From the NCBI GenBank assembly GCA_934615645.1, contig CAKTTR010000043.1:1-16308 (forward strand): DNA of 16,308 nucleotides, given 5' to 3'. This document shows positions 13,358 through 16,308 of this stretch, one piece after another. The stretch is from an uncultured Oscillospiraceae bacterium (lineage in GTDB: Bacteria > Bacillota > Clostridia > Oscillospirales > Oscillospiraceae). Numbering within the stretch: the first letter of the stretch is position 1; each line of letters opens with the position of its first letter. A program made the position numbers and the translations under genes. The notes below the pieces were generated by a model. It was not told the origin of the DNA, did no database searches, and saw only the letters and a program-made list of their open reading frames with translations.

Positions 13358-13408
13358 GGGGTTTTTGAAAAAACTTGTTGAATTTTTTGTAAACAATGAG
13401 GTTTCACG

Positions 13409-13810
13409 ATGATCTATACCATGATGCAGGCCTGCCAGGAGACGGGCATGACGTATCAGGCGCTGAAGTTTTACTGCAACGAGGGCCTGATCCCCAATGT
13501 AAAGCGCGACAAAAATAACCGCCGCATCTTTGACGAGCGGGACGTCGCGTGGATCAACAGCCTGACCTGCCTGAAAAAGTGCGGCATGAGCATCCAGGAG
13601 ATGAAGGACTATCTCGCCCTGTGCCTGCAGGGGGAGGCGACTATTCCCCAGCGCAAGCAACTGCTGGCCCGAAAGCAAGAGGCTCTGCGCGCGTCCATGC
13701 AGGAGCTGCAGGACAGCATCGCCTATATTGACTGGAAGCAAACTTATTATGACGAAGTGCTCTCCGGCAAGCGCCGGTACGAAAGTAATCTACTCCCTGC
13801 GACAGAGTGA
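13409..13810 (+). CDS. MerR family transcriptional regulator (AdhR-like)
   Basis: The protein has 133 residues. Residues 3-70 form the MerR winged helix: MTYQALKFYCNEGLIPNVKRDKNNRRIFDERDVAWI is the signature, followed by LTCLKKCGMSIQEMKDYL. A dimerising coiled coil occupies about 78-117. MerR proteins twist long-spacer promoters into an active shape. C54 lies where the B. subtilis aldehyde sensor AdhR (YraB) has its reactive cysteine, and the divergent operon encodes an alcohol dehydrogenase-like gene and an aldo/keto reductase, as expected for aldehyde stress control. This role is inference. The start ATG 13409 has GAGG at 13398-13401. The C-terminal domain is short, with no metal-binding cysteine cluster of the classic mercury type. 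Confidence 0.93.
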   Translation: MIYTMMQACQETGMTYQALKFYCNEGLIPNVKRDKNNRRIFDERDVAWINSLTCLKKCGMSIQEMKDYLALCLQGEATIPQRKQLLARKQEALRASMQELQDSIAYIDWKQTYYDEVLSGKRRYESNLLPATE

Positions 13811-13813
13811 ACC

Positions 13814-13857
13814 GTAAACGACAGCGAGACTTCAAAAGAAGTCTCGCTGTCGTTTAC
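13814..13857. repeat. Perfect 20-bp inverted repeat (terminator-like hairpin)
   Basis: Two identical-complement arms of 20 bases (13814-13833 and 13838-13857) surround an AAAA loop, right after the merR stop at 13810. On the plus strand the stem is followed by A-residues, not T, and on the minus strand it also lacks a T-tail. It sits between converging genes, so it may still end transcription from both sides. Confidence 0.85.
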
Positions 13858-13946
13858 AAAAAAGCCTTGCATATTAACGCCCAAGCTGCGTTTGGCGGCA
13901 AGTGGATAAGACGCCGTGCGCTGCGCGATGGGAGAATCAGGGCGCG

Positions 13947-14765
13947 TCAAGAATTCTTTTTTGGCGCACTCACGTACCGGTTCAAGGCTGCGCCGTAGAA
14001 GAAGATGCACATGCAGAAATAGAGCCAGAGCATGGTGAAGGCGACGATGGAGATGCTGCCGTAGATGGACGACGCGCCGAAGCGCTTTACATAGTGGGAA
14101 AACAGCCCGGAGAAGATGACCCAGCCGCAGCTGGCGGCAAGGCTCCCCGGCAGCACCTGGCGCAGCGTGCTGCGCTGGCAGGGAAAGACGAGATAGCTGG
14201 CACTGAAGGCGACCAGCAGCAGGACCCCGGCGACGAACCAGCGGTAGTGCAGGAGCGTCGAGAGCAGCCGGTGCAAAACCGAGCCGGGGAGCAGGATTTT
14301 GCTTAAAAAGCTCTGGCTGACGGTATAGAGCATGACGGTGATGAGCAAAATCGCCAGCACGGCGGCGGTATAGAGCACGCACAGGGCCCGGACGAGCAGA
14401 TATGGCCGGGTCTCCTGTACCCGCAGCGCCTGGTTCAGCCCCCGGACGAGACCGTAGACCCCCTTCGACGCCGACCAGAGGAGGAAGACCGTCGAAAGAG
14501 AGAGAATCCCGGCGGAGTTGGAGCGGGAGAGGTCGGATAAGATCGCCGTCACCAGCGGCTCCAGGGCGTCGGGCACGATGGGGGAGAGAAAATTCAGGAT
14601 CCCATCCATGGAGACGGTGGTGTACTGGGTCACAGAGAGCAGAAACAGCAGGGCGGGGAAGACGGAGAGAAACAGGAAGAAGGCCGCATTGGCGGCAAAG
14701 GCTGGAATTTGCGCGCCTGTAAGCTCCCGCTGCACAGCGCGGGCGATGGTTTTGAGACGGTTCAT
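13947..14765 (-). CDS. YihY/BrkB (virulence factor BrkB) family membrane protein
   Basis: The protein has 272 residues and six predicted membrane segments (about 24-46, 85-105, 125-148, 174-194, 208-228 and 238-262). The family hallmarks are the early AAFFLFLSVFPALLFLLS segment and the last stretch ASSIYGSISIVAFTMLWLYF...FYGAALN. BrkB proteins were once called ribonuclease BN or serum-resistance factors; their real function, perhaps transport, is not known. The start ATG is at 14765-14763, with AAAGGA about 7 bases upstream. An open frame extends further upstream but has no better start. The gene is divergent from the DUF1858 gene and convergent with merR. Its C-terminal tail is very short. 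No own promoter was recognised. Confidence 0.92.
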   Translation of the reverse strand: MNRLKTIARAVQRELTGAQIPAFAANAAFFLFLSVFPALLFLLSVTQYTTVSMDGILNFLSPIVPDALEPLVTAILSDLSRSNSAGILSLSTVFLLWSASKGVYGLVRGLNQALRVQETRPYLLVRALCVLYTAAVLAILLITVMLYTVSQSFLSKILLPGSVLHRLLSTLLHYRWFVAGVLLLVAFSASYLVFPCQRSTLRQVLPGSLAASCGWVIFSGLFSHYVKRFGASSIYGSISIVAFTMLWLYFCMCIFFYGAALNRYVSAPKKNS

Positions 14766-14809
14766 GGCATTCCTTTCCGGGCGGTCCTGCGGGCGGCGCG
14801 TTTTTTTCG

Positions 14810-14838
14810 TTGATTTTTGCCGCCTGCTGGGATATAAT
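14810..14838 (+). promoter_or_regulatory. Promoter of the DUF1858 gene
   Basis: TTGATT (14810-14815) and a perfect TATAAT (14833-14838) lie 17 bases apart. The predicted start near 14845 gives a 20-base leader containing AGGAGG at 14851-14856. Confidence 0.8.
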
Positions 14839-14864
14839 AAAGAAAAACGAAGGAGGTTGCTCGT

Positions 14865-15089
14865 ATGGCTGCTAAAATTGAAAAATCCACCATTATTGGT
14901 GATGTTCTGGATATCGCACCGGAGACGGCGCCCCTGTTCCAGACCATTGGGATGCATTGCCTGGGCTGCCCGTCTGCCCGCGGCGAGACGGTCGAAGAGG
15001 CCTGCATGGTCCACGGCGTCAACGCTGATGATTTCCTGAAGCAGGTCAACCATTTCCTGGAAGCGGTCGAGGCCGCTGCGCAGGAATAA
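14865..15089 (+). CDS. DUF1858 domain protein (hybrid-cluster-protein-associated redox disulfide type)
   Basis: This small 74-residue protein is a lone DUF1858 domain: STIIGDVLDIAPETAPLFQTIGMHCLGCPSARGETVEEACMVHGVNADDFLKQVN. The motif C32-L-G-C35 is the pair that gives the domain its 'redox disulfide' name; it could form a disulfide or bind a metal or cluster. In other bacteria the domain is often next to, or fused with, hybrid-cluster or nitrogen-oxide-related proteins, but no such gene is near here, so its role is unknown. The start ATG 14865 has an ideal AGGAGG 8 bases upstream and a strong promoter, and the gene is followed closely by a hairpin terminator, so it is probably expressed as a single-gene transcript. 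Confidence 0.92.
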   Translation: MAAKIEKSTIIGDVLDIAPETAPLFQTIGMHCLGCPSARGETVEEACMVHGVNADDFLKQVNHFLEAVEAAAQE

Positions 15090-15120
15090 GCCGCATAGCA
15101 AACGAAAGAACAGGAAGCTT

Positions 15121-15152
15121 CAGGCGGCCCGTATGGCCGCCTGTTGCTTTTA
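15121..15152 (+). terminator. Terminator after the DUF1858 gene
   Basis: A perfect 9-bp GC-rich stem (15121-15129 with 15135-15143) with a 5-base loop is followed by TTGCTTTTA, 31 bases after the stop codon. Confidence 0.8.
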
Positions 15153-15194
15153 TGCGGCGTTTTGCGGCGAACGAGAAAAAGGAGAATGGAAAAC

Positions 15195-15902
15195 GTGCAG
15201 GTACCGATTTCCGCGCGGCTGTTGTGCTGCGCTGAGATGATCGCCCCCGGGGCCCGGGTGGCGGATATTGGGACGGACCACGGCTATTTGCCGGTGTATT
15301 TACTGCGCGCGGGCCGGGCGGCCAGTGTCCTGGCGACAGATCTGCGCCGGATGCCGCTGGACAACGCCCGGAAAAACGCGGCGCGGTTTGGCCTGGCGGG
15401 GCGCATCGGCTTTGTCCAGTGCGACGGGCTGGCGGGGGTCTCGCCCCGGGCGGTCGATACCGTCGTCTGCGCCGGGATGGGGAGCGACCTCATCTGCCGC
15501 ATCATCGGCGACGCGCCCTGGCTGCGGGATGCGGGCTATACGCTGATCCTGCAGCCCCAGGGGACGGTCCATGATCTGCGCCGGTGGCTGCAGGCCAATG
15601 GCTTTGCCATCTGCCGGGAGACGCTGGTGCAGGACGGCGGGTTTCTATACCCCGTCATGGCCGTACGCTACGGCCCGGGCGCTGCGGCGAGCCCCGGCGC
15701 GGATTACTGCTCCCGGGCGCTGCGCGAGAGCGGCAGCTCGCTTTTGGGGGCGTATCTTGCCCGGCAGCGCCGGAATTTGGAAAAAAGTGTCGCCGGGCTC
15801 CAAAAGGCCCGGGCCGAGGCCGACCGGCAGAAGCTCGGCTATTTTGCCGCCGCGCTGGCGGAGATCATACAGATGGAGCAGGACGATGGCAACGGTACAT
15901 GA
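15195..15902 (+). CDS. trmK: tRNA (adenine22-N1)-methyltransferase TrmK
   Basis: TrmK methylates N1 of A22 in the tRNA D-arm using S-adenosylmethionine. The 235-residue protein has the SAM-binding motif RVADIGTDHGYLPVYL (21-36), followed by ATDLRRMPLDNARKNA, CAGMGSDLICRII in place of an NPPY-type motif, QPQGTVHDLRRWL, and a C-terminal coiled-coil tail (LARQRRNLEKSVAGLQKARAEA). It lies directly upstream of the nif3-like gene, like yqfN-yqfO in Bacillus, and overlaps it by 17 bases. The start is uncertain: AAGGAG at 15179-15184 is 10 bases before GTG 15195 but only 1 base before the in-frame ATG 15186, so GTG is preferred here. The N-terminus would differ by three residues. Confidence 0.93.
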   Translation: MQVPISARLLCCAEMIAPGARVADIGTDHGYLPVYLLRAGRAASVLATDLRRMPLDNARKNAARFGLAGRIGFVQCDGLAGVSPRAVDTVVCAGMGSDLICRIIGDAPWLRDAGYTLILQPQGTVHDLRRWLQANGFAICRETLVQDGGFLYPVMAVRYGPGAAASPGADYCSRALRESGSSLLGAYLARQRRNLEKSVAGLQKARAEADRQKLGYFAAALAEIIQMEQDDGNGT

Positions 15903-16308
15903 AATTTTGAATTTTCTTTTTTCCCTAGCGCCGGAGGCGGGGAAGGAGCCTTGGGACCATGTCGGCCTGATGGTCGGCGACCGGTCGCGGCCGGTGGAGA
16001 CGGTCCTGGTGGCGCTGGACCCGTTTTATCCCGTCTGCCAGGAGGCGGCGGCGCGGGGGGCGCAGCTGCTGGTGACGCATCATCCGCTGTTCTTCGGCGG
16101 CACCCATGCCGTGACGGACGAGACGGAGGACGGCCGCAGTGCCATGCTGCTGCTGGAGCGTGGCATGGCGCACATCGCCATGCACACGAATCTCGATGCC
16201 GCCCGCGGCGGCGTGAACGACTGCCTGGCCGCGCGGCTGGGGCTGCGGGAGGTCACGGGCCTTCTGGGGGAGATTCCCTGCCTGGGCCGCGTCGGGGTGA
16301 TCGACACC
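15886..16308 (+). CDS. Nif3-like dinuclear metal centre protein (YqfO type), 5' part
   Basis: The frame opens at ATG 15886 and runs off the end of the window after 141 codons without a stop. It shows the Nif3/DUF34 hallmarks: PWDHVGLMVGD (22-32), the metal-binding LLVTHHPLFFGG with H65 and H66, and HTNLDAARGGVND with D104. Full-length members are about 260-370 residues and form hexamers with two metal ions per subunit. The family is often annotated as GTP cyclohydrolase I type 2, but that activity is not generally accepted. The start overlaps trmK, so translation is probably coupled. The metal ligands seen so far are intact. Confidence 0.93.
   Translation, partial: MATVHEILNFLFSLAPEAGKEPWDHVGLMVGDRSRPVETVLVALDPFYPVCQEAAARGAQLLVTHHPLFFGGTHAVTDETEDGRSAMLLLERGMAHIAMHTNLDAARGGVNDCLAARLGLREVTGLLGEIPCLGRVGVIDT

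Noticed and set aside
13365..13393. TTGAAA-17-TGTAAA as the promoter of the merR gene
   Set aside because: A start about 7 bases after 13393 would fall inside the GAGG ribosome site at 13398-13401, leaving no usable leader.

Overview
The window looks like chromosome from a GC-rich member of the Clostridia, most likely of the Ruminococcaceae/Oscillospiraceae kind. This rests on the gene neighbourhoods (scpA-scpB-DUF2953-ytfJ-dacF-rluB; HI0933-type flavoprotein-cmk-ispH/rpsA; trmK-nif3), on the ispH-S1 fusion that is typical of Clostridia, on the sporulation-type gene ytfJ, and on strong AGGAGG ribosome binding sites. The genus is not determined. Most of the window is core housekeeping DNA. I see no phage, transposon, CRISPR array or defence island.

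Layout. (1) 2-3839, plus strand: a tightly packed run of scpA (3' end only), scpB, a DUF2953 membrane protein, ytfJ/gerW, a D,D-carboxypeptidase and an RluB-type pseudouridine synthase. It ends in a long hairpin terminator whose right arm also carries the -35 box of the next promoter. (2) 3943-8681, plus strand: a MurR/RpiR-type regulator, an HI0933-family flavoprotein, cytidylate kinase and the fused IspH/ribosomal protein S1, with overlapping or closely spaced genes and a GC-rich hairpin at the end. (3) 8777-9855, plus strand: a Dabb-domain protein, a DUF5662 protein, and a stand-alone 5S rRNA gene with its own consensus promoter and terminator. (4) 9856-10183: no gene, one strong symmetric hairpin. 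(5) 10184-13222, minus strand: a four-gene redox operon, in transcription order a broken iron-dependent alcohol dehydrogenase, a flavodoxin-like lipoprotein, an NADPH-dependent FMN reductase-like flavoprotein and an aldo/keto reductase. It is driven from a MerR-type promoter with a 19-bp spacer, and a divergent MerR-family regulator follows at 13409-13810. (6) 13947-14765, minus strand: a YihY/BrkB membrane protein, divergent from a small DUF1858 protein (14865-15089). (7) 15195-16308, plus strand: trmK overlapping a nif3-like gene that runs off the window.

The most interesting points are these. The ispH-rpsA fusion carries an in-frame internal Shine-Dalgarno and ATG exactly at the domain junction, preceded by a very AT-rich coding stretch that contains a promoter-like pair and a dyad. 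This suggests that S1 is also made on its own. The adh-like gene has two independent lesions, although its MerR-type control region and the genes downstream look intact. The 5S gene stands alone and departs from the usual loop E sequence. DUF5662 has a His/Asp layout reminiscent of HD-type metallohydrolases. I found no clear candidate for a wholly undescribed multi-gene system.
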